Origin: Phaeoceros laevis
Taxonomy: Eukaryota; Anthocerotophyta; Anthocerotopsida; Notothyladales
DNA length: 29,032 nt
Direction: 5' to 3'
Assembly (NCBI GenBank): GCA_049999765.1
Contig: JBNGIQ010005314.1
Span: forward strand, 1-29,032
Positions 11,087 to 19,132 of the stretch are shown here, in pieces. Within the stretch, counting starts at the first letter, position 1, and each line of letters starts with the position of its first letter. The translations under genes and the position numbers were made by a program. The notes below the pieces were generated by a model. The model had not been told where the DNA came from. It searched no databases and worked only from the letters and a program-made list of their open reading frames with translations.

Positions 11087-11660
11087 TCAAGTCCAGGTTT
11101 GCTTGTCATGTAGTAACGATGTCAATGGTGTTGCCTTCTTGGCATCAACAAATTTACGATAGTAAGAGGCAAGCCACAAAAAAGATTGTAACTCCTTCAA
11201 GCATGTAGGCGTAGGCCATGCCTTTACAATAGCTACCTTGCCAGGATCCACCTTAATGCCATGTTTATCTACGATATGCCCCAAATACTGAATTGACTTT
11301 GTTAGAAACTCACATTTTGACACCTGTGCATATAACTGGCGTGATCTCAGCCTGTCAAACACTTGCTGGAGCTGTTGAAGATGTTCTTCCTTTGTACGAC
11401 TGTAAATAAGGACATCATCGAGATAAACCATAACACCTTTGTCAAGTAAGTCACCAAATACATCATTCATAAGTGTCTGAAACATGGCCAGCGCATTAGT
11501 CATACCGAAGCTCATAACGAGCCACTCAAAATGCCCATACCTGGTAACGAATGCAGTCTTTTTGATGTCCTTCGGAGCAATTCTGATTTGGTAGTATCAT
11601 GCGGCCAGATCAATTTTTGAAAAGTAACGTGCTCCAGTTAGCTGTTCCAGCAACTCTTCT
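11087..11660 (-). pseudogene. Gypsy reverse transcriptase, C-terminal part
   Basis: The frame includes FVTRYGHFEWLVMSFGMTNA, the catalytic box VYLDDVLIYS (two Asp) and CEFLTKSIQYLGHIV, which are standard gypsy RT landmarks. Upstream, FSKIDLAA is followed by a TGA where the family has Gly, then YYQIRIA. The start is joined to MPRIEELLEQLTG at the right edge of the RT insertion. The polymerase core is recognisable but split. Confidence 0.92.
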
Positions 11661-11670
11661 ATCCTAGGCA

Positions 11671-11903
11671 TCCCATCCTCTATCAAGCAACTTGTCTATC
11701 CTAGACAACCCATCTTCTCACTTTAGAGAAAGATGGGGGTTATCCTAGTTCAACCTGGGAACCATGCTAATGGGTGATCGGCGGCATACACTTTCCTAAA
11801 ATAAATTTTTCTGTACCCATTAGCCACCGGGTGCCCGCTAATGGGCAAGGGGGGATCCTCGAGGAACCGTGTCAACCTCCTCAAATAAACTCACACATAT
11901 CAC
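11671..11903. mobile_element. 233-bp insertion in gypsy RT, flanked by 10-bp direct repeats
   Basis: The RT reading frame stops at AYPLPR and resumes at PRIEELLEQLTG. Identical 10-mers ATCCTAGGCA lie at 11661-11670 and 11904-11913 around a 233-bp foreign segment, as expected of a target-site duplication. The insert contains GCTAATGGGT (11766-11775), its inverted copy (11815-11824) and a third related copy (11837-11846). Its left end also carries an imperfect second copy of the neighbouring RT sequence (SRIDKLLD on the minus strand), so template switching between related elements is an alternative. Confidence 0.65.
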
Positions 11904-12676
11904 ATCCTAGGCAAGGGGTAGGCATTGCGCTTAGTGATAGTGTTAAGCCCCCTGTAATCAATACACATGCGCAACTTGCCATTTTTATTGCAACTGAATA
12001 AGATAGGTGCTCCATATGGAGACTTTGAGGGACGAATATAACCTTTTTGTAGTAGCTCCTCAGTTTGTCTCCTAGCCTCTACAAGTTTTAGTGCCTCTAT
12101 CCCGTATTGCTGAAGATCCTTGCGCATAGTCTTAATAGAAACCTGCTGGATGCTGATTTGAGGCTGACTGGACAGCTTACACAATTGCTCTGCCCTAACC
12201 ACTAGTTGGTCACGTCCAAAGCGAAGAAGCAATTCCCTGGTACTCCATGTAATGGCTGGATCATGCTGTTTCAGCCTTGGCATTCCAAGGATAGCGTCAT
12301 AGTCTTTGCGTAAATCAGTAATAGTGAATTGCATGTTTGACACAAAACGACCAATGCGAAGGTTTACCCTTTTGCTCCTTGATGTTGCTGGTGTAGCATT
12401 CGTCGTTCCATTTGCCATATTAACAATCCCACATTCTTGCTTTGTGTCCGCCTGCAATTCTCTGGCCATCTCTCTTGACAAGAAATTACTGCTAGCTCCG
12501 CAATCAATTAAGACCCTGCATTTTTTCCCATTCAACTTGGCAGAAATTTTAAACAACTCACAGACTTCCATTCCGGCAGGTGCCTTTGAGGGCTGAGAAA
12601 GGGATGTGTTAACCCCCCAGCTGCCATCCCGTTCATGGCTGGGGGTCGTCGTTTTCCTGTACAGCAGAATCCTCAT
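11900..12676 (-). pseudogene. Gypsy aspartic protease and RT N-terminal part
   Basis: The 258-codon minus-strand frame holds the retropepsin site [15 protein letters not shown] (D-C-G-A) and the later ILGMPRL box. It goes almost directly into the RT start ([34 protein letters not shown]). The linker usually found between protease and RT, with its conserved Pro-rich YR..P stretch, seems absent, suggesting an internal deletion. The frame ends where the 233-bp insertion begins. Confidence 0.9.
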
Positions 12677-12745
12677 TAACCGGCCGTGAGCAACTACAAA
12701 CCTCAGCTGTGTTTGCTTGTCGTTGTTGCCAGCGCTGCTGATTGC

Positions 12746-13808
12746 TCACTGCTGCACCCCGTCCAGTCCCTCCTGATGTGGGTGCACCTCGTCCTTGCCT
12801 CTGCCACGTCCTGTTCCCTGTCTTGGGCAGGCTGGAGATTTGGTGCAGGTTGAGGCTCGGTGCCCCCACTCACCACAATTATAACAACTTCCAGGAAACT
12901 CGATGGCTCCAAGTTCCATTGGTGTAGGGCCTCCTGTATCTGTTGCTCCTGCTAGCTGCCTCCTCGTGTTCCAGCCTGTCCAGTTCCACGACTTCGTTCC
13001 ATAAAGCAATGCCTCTATTCGTTTAGCTATCATGATAGCTTCGGCCAACATTTTTGGATTCCTGATCTGCACTTCCCTCTTGATTGCATCCTTCAGGCCG
13101 TCCTTATAGCGATCCACCTTCTCATCTTCTGCCATATCTGTGATGCCTAGTTTGATGTCCAAACTTTAATGTATAAGTAGCCACTGACCTGCACTGGAAT
13201 GTCCGTTTTAGCTTGTCCCTGGCGACAAGCCTGCTCTCAAGGGGCACAAATTGTGTTTGAATGCTTTCCAGAAATTCCTCCAAGGTAGTCAGCTGTGCCA
13301 CCAATCCTTGCGCCACTTGTGACTCTCGTTGAATCCACCACAATAGGGCGGAGCCCTCGATGAACGTCGTTGCCAGCGCCAACTGGTTGGCTGCAGAGAC
13401 TGCCCTCAAGAGCATGTACATGCGCACATGATGCATCCACTGTTCAATCAGTGCGGGATCTCGCTTCCCATCATAGGGTTCCGGCGCTCTCGCCTTTCCT
13501 CCTCCTACTCCTGCCTGGGCTGCCGCCACCACTGGCGCCACGACTTGTTGTGCTTCAACTGCATGCTGGGTGAAGGCCTGATTCGCCATAGCCTCCTGGG
13601 CCACAACCGTCTGATGTGCTGCGACCTATTGTGCCACTGCTGCTTGCGCCTCGGCAGCCTCCTTCGTCGCTTTCGCAATCTGTCGCTGCTCAAGCTGCAG
13701 TAATTCCAGTTCCACGATCGTGGCCTCTCGCTCGTCCAGCAGCCTCAAGGCTTCCACAATATCTGGTGGTCGGGGGTTCTGCACCGATCCTTCCGCGAAG
13801 TCACCCAT
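12746..13808 (-). pseudogene. Gypsy gag with CCHC zinc knuckle, broken
   Basis: Three minus-strand pieces form gag. The N-terminal piece is 13808-13626 (MGDFAEGSV, coiled-coil-like Glu/Leu/Ala-rich) and ends in TAG. A second (13604-13122) has the retrotransposon gag core (PEPYDGKRDPALIEQW, ALLWW). A third, in another frame (13162-12746), has the RNA-binding knuckle CYNCGEWGHRASTC near 12850. The first stop looks like a simple point change because homologous-looking sequence continues in frame after it. Gag forms the particle that packages element RNA. Confidence 0.85.
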
Positions 13809-14267
13809 CGCGCCCTACCTCTGCAGAGTTATGGCGCCCTCCTTACAACCCAGCAACTCTTGCACGTCACGGATACTGATTTCGGGATACCTGGCCTCAC
13901 TCACTGGCACGAAGTAGCGACTCGCGCCCTCCCTTGCAATCCCCAAGAGCTTCTCAAGCTCAGCACATGCCAGGAACCAAGATACGTGTTGCGTTTGCCG
14001 CCACTTCATGCCCACGCCCGTGCACCACTTCTCGTGCAGTTCAGATATCAACACCCGTACCCAGCACACGCACTCGTGATAGTGGAAAAGCAATGATAAG
14101 ACACTCAAAAGATGCTCGTGGATGGGTGGATATGCTTCTGATGCACGTCGAAGCAAGATCGCATGTACTGCAGGATTAGGCGCGAGCAAATGCACTCCCA
14201 AGGGTCTCAGCTGCTGATGTCGGTCACCATTCATCGGGGTGATCGTCCTGCTTGCTGACAGGTCGAC

Positions 14268-14279
14268 GCTCTGATACCA
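14268..14279 (-). promoter_or_regulatory. Primer-binding site matching initiator tRNA-Met
   Basis: The minus strand reads TGGTATCAGAGC, the usual plant LTR-retrotransposon PBS complementary to the 3' end of initiator tRNA-Met. It lies 2 bases inside the LTR boundary, between the LTR and gag, which fixes the orientation of the element. Confidence 0.9.
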
Positions 14280-14281
14280 GT

Positions 14282-14467
14282 TGTTATGTCACCTGGAAAA
14301 CTCTGCATTTAGGGTTTCGTACTTAGCTTAAATACATGCCGAAGTGGCAGTTAAATAAGTGTTGATTTGACCGCGTACGGGCATTTCTACGATTTTGGCA
14401 CATGTCCACCTGCTAGCTAGTTAACTTATACCTTGAACCCTTTTTACACTATACAGTCATGACAACA
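14282..14467 (-). repeat. Putative 5' LTR of the gypsy element (186 bp)
   Basis: On the minus strand the segment begins TGTTGTCATGAC and ends GTGACATAACA, giving TG...CA ends and TGTT/AACA terminal inversion. It stands immediately before the PBS. A TATTTAAG box near 14330 could be the LTR promoter. The outer end is inferred because no second LTR copy is available for comparison. Confidence 0.6.
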
Positions 14468-14498
14468 CTCGTGACACTCAGCCTAGGGTTTTGGGTGT

Positions 14499-15040
14499 GT
14501 CTGAAAGGACGAAAGTCCCGAAGGATGTCCATTTGGTTTGATGTTGCTCATAAGTGAGTCTTCCATGGGAACGAAACCCCTTATACTACGACAATAGAGG
14601 GGATAAACTTCTCCCTGGGTTGCTACAGTCCTGCCATTAGTAGACTTGTCAGGTGAGCGGTTATATAGGTAATTAGCTGTGGTGATTGCCTCTCCTCAAT
14701 ATGCAAGTGTCAAACCAACTTGTTTAAGCATATTCCGTGCCATGTTCGGTGCAGAACGGTCTCGCCTCTCAGCTACGCCATTTTGAAAGGAACTGTAAGG
14801 GATTGTAAACAGGCGAGAGATGCCCAAGGATTTACAATAGGAGTTGAAAGCATTCGAGTCAAATTCCCCTCCAATATCTATGCGTAGATAGACCAACCTC
14901 TTGCCGGTTTGCCTCTCAACTAGTGTTTTGTGTTCTTTAAAGCATTCAAAGGCCTCATTTTTGTGTTTGGGTACATAGACGTAACTATAATCGTCGATGA
15001 CCACAACAAGAAAGAATCCTTTTTACTAATTAGTCTTTAC
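14499..15040 (-). pseudogene. Ty1/copia integrase fragment
   Basis: Minus-strand translation gives VIDDYSYVYV (first Asp), YLRIDIGGEF (second Asp) and FQNGVAERRDR (Glu), so the D-D-E positions are present. A TGA replaces the Trp in the next box (LAY*GEAITTANYLYNRSP). The sequence degrades beyond both ends; no LTR or RT is attached. It abuts the gypsy LTR, so one element probably inserted next to or into the other. Confidence 0.88.
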
Positions 15041-15269
15041 AGCGAAGGAGTAAAGTGTGTCATAATTAACTTTAGTATTTTATTCTAAAGTCGGTCGCAA
15101 TAAATCTGATGTAAAAAACGCAGTAACACCGTTGTAATATAGTTGGCAACTATTTACTTTTCCGGGCAGCTATATTACTTTCTTTTTTTTACCCAACATA
15201 AGAAACAGGGAAGTAGGCTGCTTTAAAAGTTTTATATACCACTGCTACTCATTGTGTAGCATGTAGGTA

Positions 15270-15400
15270 GGGTAGTCCAAGTAGCTAGGCCGTTGTAGTA
15301 GTAAGGAAGAGGTCTTGGGTTTGACTCTTGTGCTATTGGCCAGGGAAAATATATTTAAATTTTTTCGTAAGTTTATACAAGTGAGTAACGAATGTAACAT
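15270..15400 (+). repeat. Candidate tRNA-derived SINE copy with Pol III A and B boxes
   Basis: A tRNA-like head is seen: an A-box-like TAGCTAGGCCG at 15282-15292 and a B-box-like GGTTTGACTC at 15318-15327, 25 bases apart, close to tRNA spacing. It is followed by the AT-rich body shared with other copies (CAGGGAAAATATATTTAAAT). Similarity to Pol III promoters is seen directly; that the family is a SINE is inferred. Confidence 0.5.
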
Positions 15401-15402
15401 AT

Positions 15403-15830
15403 GTCTTGGGTTCGACTCTTGTGCTATTCGGATGGCCATATGTCTTGGGTTCGACTCTTGCGCTATTGGGGTGGCTAGGGAAAATATATTTAAAATTTTT
15501 CATAGATTCATACGCATGAGTAGTGAATGTAACATAGGTTCGTAAAAACGTGTTAGGAAGGATCCTTGGGTTCGACTCTTGTGCTATTGGGGTGTGTGTG
15601 TGTGTGTAGATATATTTGAGGAGGTTGACGGTCCCATTATTGAGGTAGCCAGGGAAAATATATTTAATTTTTTTCGTAAATTATTACGCTGAATGTAACA
15701 TATGTTCGTCAAAATGTGTTAGGGAAGGGTCCATAACACGTTTCCATGCAATCATGTTTTAGAGCTAGAAAACTAAGTATTCATGTTTCAGTATAAGTTG
15801 AACTTTCTTTATTGTTTATGTGTGTGGGGT
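15403..15830 (+). repeat. Further copies of the tRNA-like repeat family (direct)
   Basis: The B-box-like core TTGGGTTCGACTCTTG recurs at about 15405, 15440 and 15569. Body segments (GGGAAAATATATTTAA, then GAATGTAACATA, then CGTGTTAGG) recur at 15478-15555 and 15652-15725. The 3' part GTTTTAGAGCTAG...TATTCATGTTT is at about 15753-15790. A (TG)n microsatellite at about 15593-15607 interrupts one copy. The copies seem to be tandem and partly nested. Confidence 0.7.
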
Positions 15831-16436
15831 GGTCACAGATTACGTGCTAACAACCACATACTTAGCCAAAATTCTTCACACACACAATTAGGTGCGCTAG
15901 CAAGCACGTACTGTTAGCCAGCTTGGAGAATTGTCTCATACCAGCTCCGACTGCTACATACTACTCTCTAGCGACACCCTCTAGCTTAATGCCACCGCCG
16001 CCGGTACCCACCGATCTAGTCGTAGATGGGTCGAGAGCCCAGGTGTCAACGGGCCATGGAAGCCTTCAACCTGGCGGCCCGCTTCCCAAGGACCTTGTCC
16101 GCCAACGCCCTACCCGATAGGCAGATCTCAAAACAGAATATGGTATTTCTCTCTTCTTTCCTCTTTCAGACGAGCTTACATAGGCCTGCCGAGGCACCAG
16201 ACCTAGCCTCCAGGGTCGGGAGGTGGGCTTGGACCCCACCCTAGCCGCCGCCTTATGGTGGGCCGCCCCTTAGTGCACTTTCCTAAACCAGCTGCCAACT
16301 GGACAGGAGTTAACTAACTAGCCGGTCGGTTGGGGACATGTAACCCCCGGTTAACCAGCAAACAAGTCCTTAACTACATAGCAATGCAAATCGCCTTTAA
16401 AGGTCTAGGCCTGTCAACACAGAAAGGTCATAAAAT
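15831..16436. other. Spacer between repeat copies, no gene recognised
   Basis: The segment is GC-richer around 15990-16270 and holds overlapping open frames of 60-75 codons on the plus strand. None has recognisable domains. It may be an insertion splitting the repeat array, since related repeat DNA flanks it on both sides. Confidence 0.4.
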
Positions 16437-16439
16437 GTC

Positions 16440-16680
16440 GAATGTCTTGGGTTCGACTCTTGTGCTATTAGGGTGGCCAGGGAAAATATATTTAAAATTT
16501 TTCATAAATTTATACGCGTGAGTAATGAATGTAACATATGTTTGTAAAAACGTGTTAGAGAAGGGTCCATAAGGGAAGGGTCCATAACACGTTCCTGTGC
16601 AACCATGTTTTAGAGCTAGGAAACTAAGTATTCATGTTTTAATATAATTTTAACTTTCTTTATGGTTTATGTGTTAGTCG
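16440..16680 (+). repeat. Long direct copy of the tRNA-like repeat family
   Basis: This copy carries the complete visible unit: B-box-like TTGGGTTCGACTCTTG, GGGAAAATATATTTAA, the GAATGTAACATATG segment, CGTGTTAGAG, a short tandem AAGGGTCCATA duplication, and the GTTTTAGAGCTAGGAAACT 3' part. It matches 15438-15830 throughout with scattered differences, so the two are separate old copies. Confidence 0.75.
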
Positions 16681-16782
16681 GTATTAGCTTCCTTAAGTTG
16701 TTCGATGAAATCGTTTTAACCGTGGCCTCCCACTTGTGCTAACTATGTATTATGTGCCTTCCTTGTCCGAGTCTACGGGAGT

Positions 16783-16849
16783 CTCACCTGTTGCTTCTGG
16801 CTCACCTATATTGCTTCTAGCTCACCTATGTTGCTTCTAGCTCACCTAC
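16783..16849. repeat. Tandem repeat, about 20-bp unit x 3.5
   Basis: The unit CTCACCTATGTTGCTTCTAG is repeated with small changes from 16783 to 16849 (first unit two bases shorter). It is a minisatellite-like array without coding role. Confidence 0.85.
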
Positions 16850-16984
16850 AAGATTTTACCGTCGGTTATGCTCCAGGTGTTCGGGACCACGTGTCGAAGG
16901 TTCTAGGGCAATGTCAAGTCTAAATTTGGCTTGCCCTGTTCACTGCCTAGTGGTAGCGGGCATGCTTATAGAACATAGTTGCAT

Positions 16985-17129
16985 GGAACATAATTGCACA
17001 GAAACACGTTACGGACCGTAATGCATTTTTACAAACAAATGTTACATTCGTTACTCATGTTTGTAAATTTATAAAAAAGTTTAGATATATTTTCCCTCGC
17101 CACCCCACTACTGCCAAAACAAAACCCAA
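16985..17129 (-). repeat. Inverted copy of the tRNA-like repeat family
   Basis: The reverse complement reads CTTGGGTTTTG, GGGGTGGCGAGGGAAAATAT, GAGTAACGAATGTAACAT and TTACGGTCCGTAACGTG, in the same order as the direct copy at 16440. With that copy it forms a diverged inverted pair about 0.3 kb apart. Confidence 0.7.
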
Positions 17130-17197
17130 GACCTGTTCTGACTCCAGACCTGTTCTGACCCAAGACCTGTTCTGACCCAAGACCTATTTTGACCCAA
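17130..17197. repeat. Tandem repeat, 17-bp unit x 4
   Basis: Four head-to-tail units of GACCTGTTCTGACCCAA occur exactly every 17 bases, with two changes each in the first and last unit. The array starts at the end of the inverted repeat copy, within its CCCAAGACC edge. Confidence 0.9.
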
Positions 17198-18018
17198 TAC
17201 CTAGATAGTCCTGACTCCTAACTAGTACTGACTGGAGCTCATGCAATGTCCGTCTGGTTTTTGCAGCTCTGGCTATGGCGTCTCTACGCAGCTCCTGCCT
17301 TTTTGGTCCCTTCTAATGCTGCGCTGAGTTTGCAAATAGGTGCACTGCAATCGTAGCAAACGATTTCAGAGGAACTGACATTCTTTGTCTCTTTTGGGTT
17401 TTGGGTGTCTGCCTTGTCGTTTCTTGTTTCCTCGCTCTCGGGTCCTCCTTGTTCATGGCTTCCTCTGTCTTTTCACCACGCGCTGCCTACGTTCTCTCCC
17501 AGCCATCCAAGCATGGTACCAGGGGCGGGTGTTTAACTTGGGAGTGCAGACAGACATCAGGGAGGCAAGCGGAGTGTGTCACAGTGAGGACATTTGCTAG
17601 CGAGAGGACAAGCGAGACCGATAGGCAACTCTGCCCAACCTCTGGTCCGGGAGGTAGGAGAGTCATGGCGGCACTTGAGCTTAAATTGAGGGTGTGATTG
17701 TTTATGCCACAGCTGAAGAAGAGCCACCCACTGTCACTGAACAAGCACTGGCGGCAAGCCCAAATTCAGAGTCCGGGAGAGAGCAGCACCAGGCAGGAGC
17801 AGTCCGGTAGGGAGCAGTCCGAGAGGGAGCAGCATCTCAAGGAAAGGGGACTCTCAACGAGGGGAGGTCAACAGTTTGGATCACTGCTAACTTCATATCG
17901 CCTTGCTCATTTTTGCTCAGTCCGATCAACCTGACCCTGCCTTCTGTTTATCTCAGCATTTCTACTTACAGGATGGATCATGTTACATCAGATCAGGGTG
18001 CTCTATTTTTTGGACCAG
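17198..18018. other. Spacer, no gene recognised
   Basis: Overlapping plus-strand frames at 17385-17600, 17401-17697 and 17698-17934 are open but show no domain, splice pattern or family resemblance. Short imperfect repeats (GGGAGCAGTCCG and GGGAGCAGC) occur near 17810-17835. No function is assigned. Confidence 0.4.
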
Positions 18019-18078
18019 CATGCTCAACTTTTTATCACCATGCTCAATTTTTTATCACAATGCTCAAACTTTGCTCAC
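18019..18078. repeat. Tandem repeat, 20-bp unit x 3
   Basis: Three units of CATGCTCAATTTTTTATCAC (18019-18038, 18039-18058, 18059-18078) lie head to tail; the third is the most diverged. Confidence 0.85.
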
Positions 18079-18356
18079 TGCGCTCACCAGTTTAACTTGT
18101 TCGCGGCTTTGCATTTACAAGATGATGCTTTTGACACTCACAGTTGCTGCTACGTGCTGCTAACCAGCCTTGCAGTCCACCAAGGAGCTCCCCAAAAAGC
18201 CCGGAGGATGTGCAGCACACAACTCAAAACGCGTTTCTTTACTCAACATGTCTGGCCTCACGGTGTGCTGTATCAATGTGCAGACCTACAGCTCACCCTT
18301 TACTGTGGGACCAACGACTAGGTACTGGGACCAACGAGCTCTCGTGAAGCAGACTC

Positions 18357-18539
18357 ATCAACTAGCGGGTTCTCACGAGCAGCTAGAGTTCTATCAACTA
18401 GCGGGTTCTCACGAGCAGCTAGAGTTCTGTGGAGCTGAGAACCCGCTAGAGTTCTGTGGAGCACACTGGTGGTTATGGTTGTTATGGGTTTAACCTCGTG
18501 GAGCACACTGGTTGTTATGGTTGTTATGGGTGTAACCTC
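18357..18539. repeat. Compound tandem array: 36-bp x 2 then 42-bp x 2
   Basis: Units of 36 bp are at 18357-18392 and 18393-18428, and units of 42 bp at 18456-18497 and 18498-18539. Between them CTGAGAACCCGCTAG repeats the 36-bp unit in inverted orientation, so the array can form a stem. It lies just before the assembly gap, where such repeats often break assemblies. Confidence 0.85.
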
Positions 18540-18681
18540 GTGTAGTAGTAGTACTCCCCGTTTTTTACGTTTGGGTAAAAAATAAAACACTTAAAAACGA
18601 AGGGTTTCACGTAAAAGCGGATGGTACGTTTCCACGCATGCAACTACCGGTAGGTTATAGAAGCATGTGAAAGATCTAAAG
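18540..18681. other. Sequence bordering the gap, no gene
   Basis: Short spacer with a CGTTTCC motif and A/T-rich patches. Its last nine bases, GATCTAAAG, are repeated on the other side of the gap. Confidence 0.5.
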
Positions 18682-18781
18682 NNNNNNNNNNNNNNNNNNN
18701 NNNNNNNNNNNNNNNNNNNNNNNNNNNNNNNNNNNNNNNNNNNNNNNNNNNNNNNNNNNNNNNNNNNNNNNNNNNNNNNNN
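18682..18781. other. Assembly gap of exactly 100 N
   Basis: One hundred consecutive N mark a gap of probably unknown size. The same 9-mer GATCTAAAG stands on both edges (18673-18681 and 18782-18790), so the contig ends may overlap or be repeats. Confidence 0.99.
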
Positions 18782-19132
18782 GATCTAAAGCTTTTGGTGA
18801 GCATGAGCTCCCCTAGAAAAAGCTCCCAAAAACAAAAGATTCACGTGGCACGTACCCGGTACAGAAAATTTTCATCCGAACGCCAATCGTACAAAAGGCG
18901 AGACTTCCTACACCAGCCTCCATCATTCCATTTATTGCAGGGCTACATACCATCGTACATGGCCTGCGAAGATGGTGTATTAGAACATACTGCAGGTCCA
19001 AATCACATGGGCGTGTCGTTCCGCTGCCTCCTGAATTGCCTGGGCCCACTCCTGCAGCAACGGTGAGAGCCTCCATGCGCGGAGCCTACATTTTCCTCCC
19101 TCGGACGACCTCTACCGGAACATCAAATTCTT
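18782..19132. other. 3' flank of URGT gene, no gene recognised
   Basis: This stretch lies downstream of the minus-strand transporter gene and probably contains its 3' UTR. Open frames at 18794-19066 (+) and 18813-19076 (-) overlap antisense and have no recognisable domain. Confidence 0.5.

Larger units (their letters stand above)
9697..14467 (-). mobile_element. Decayed Ty3/gypsy LTR retrotransposon
   Basis: Reading on the minus strand the order is short LTR (14467-14282), initiator tRNA-Met PBS (14279-14268), gag with a CCHC knuckle, protease, RT, RNase H and integrase, which is the gypsy order. Many in-frame stops and frameshifts occur: gag about 13625, the gag frame break about 13160, RT about 11600, RNase H about 11083 and 10870, and an RNase H/IN shift about 10690. 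A 233-bp insertion interrupts RT. The 3' end is lost or decayed past the integrase core. The copy is non-functional. Confidence 0.9.

Noticed and set aside
15311-15330. tRNA gene suggested by the T-loop-like GGTTTGACTC.
   Set aside because: No acceptor stem or complete cloverleaf can be drawn, and the block recurs in several repeats; kept only as a SINE-like head.
15753-15770. GTTTTAGAGCTAGAAA equals the start of the engineered Cas9 guide scaffold.
   Set aside because: The bases that follow do not match the scaffold, and a diverged version (GTTTTAGAGCTAGGAAACT) lies in the repeat copy near 16607. It is part of an old repeat, so the match is chance and not a vector or edit mark.
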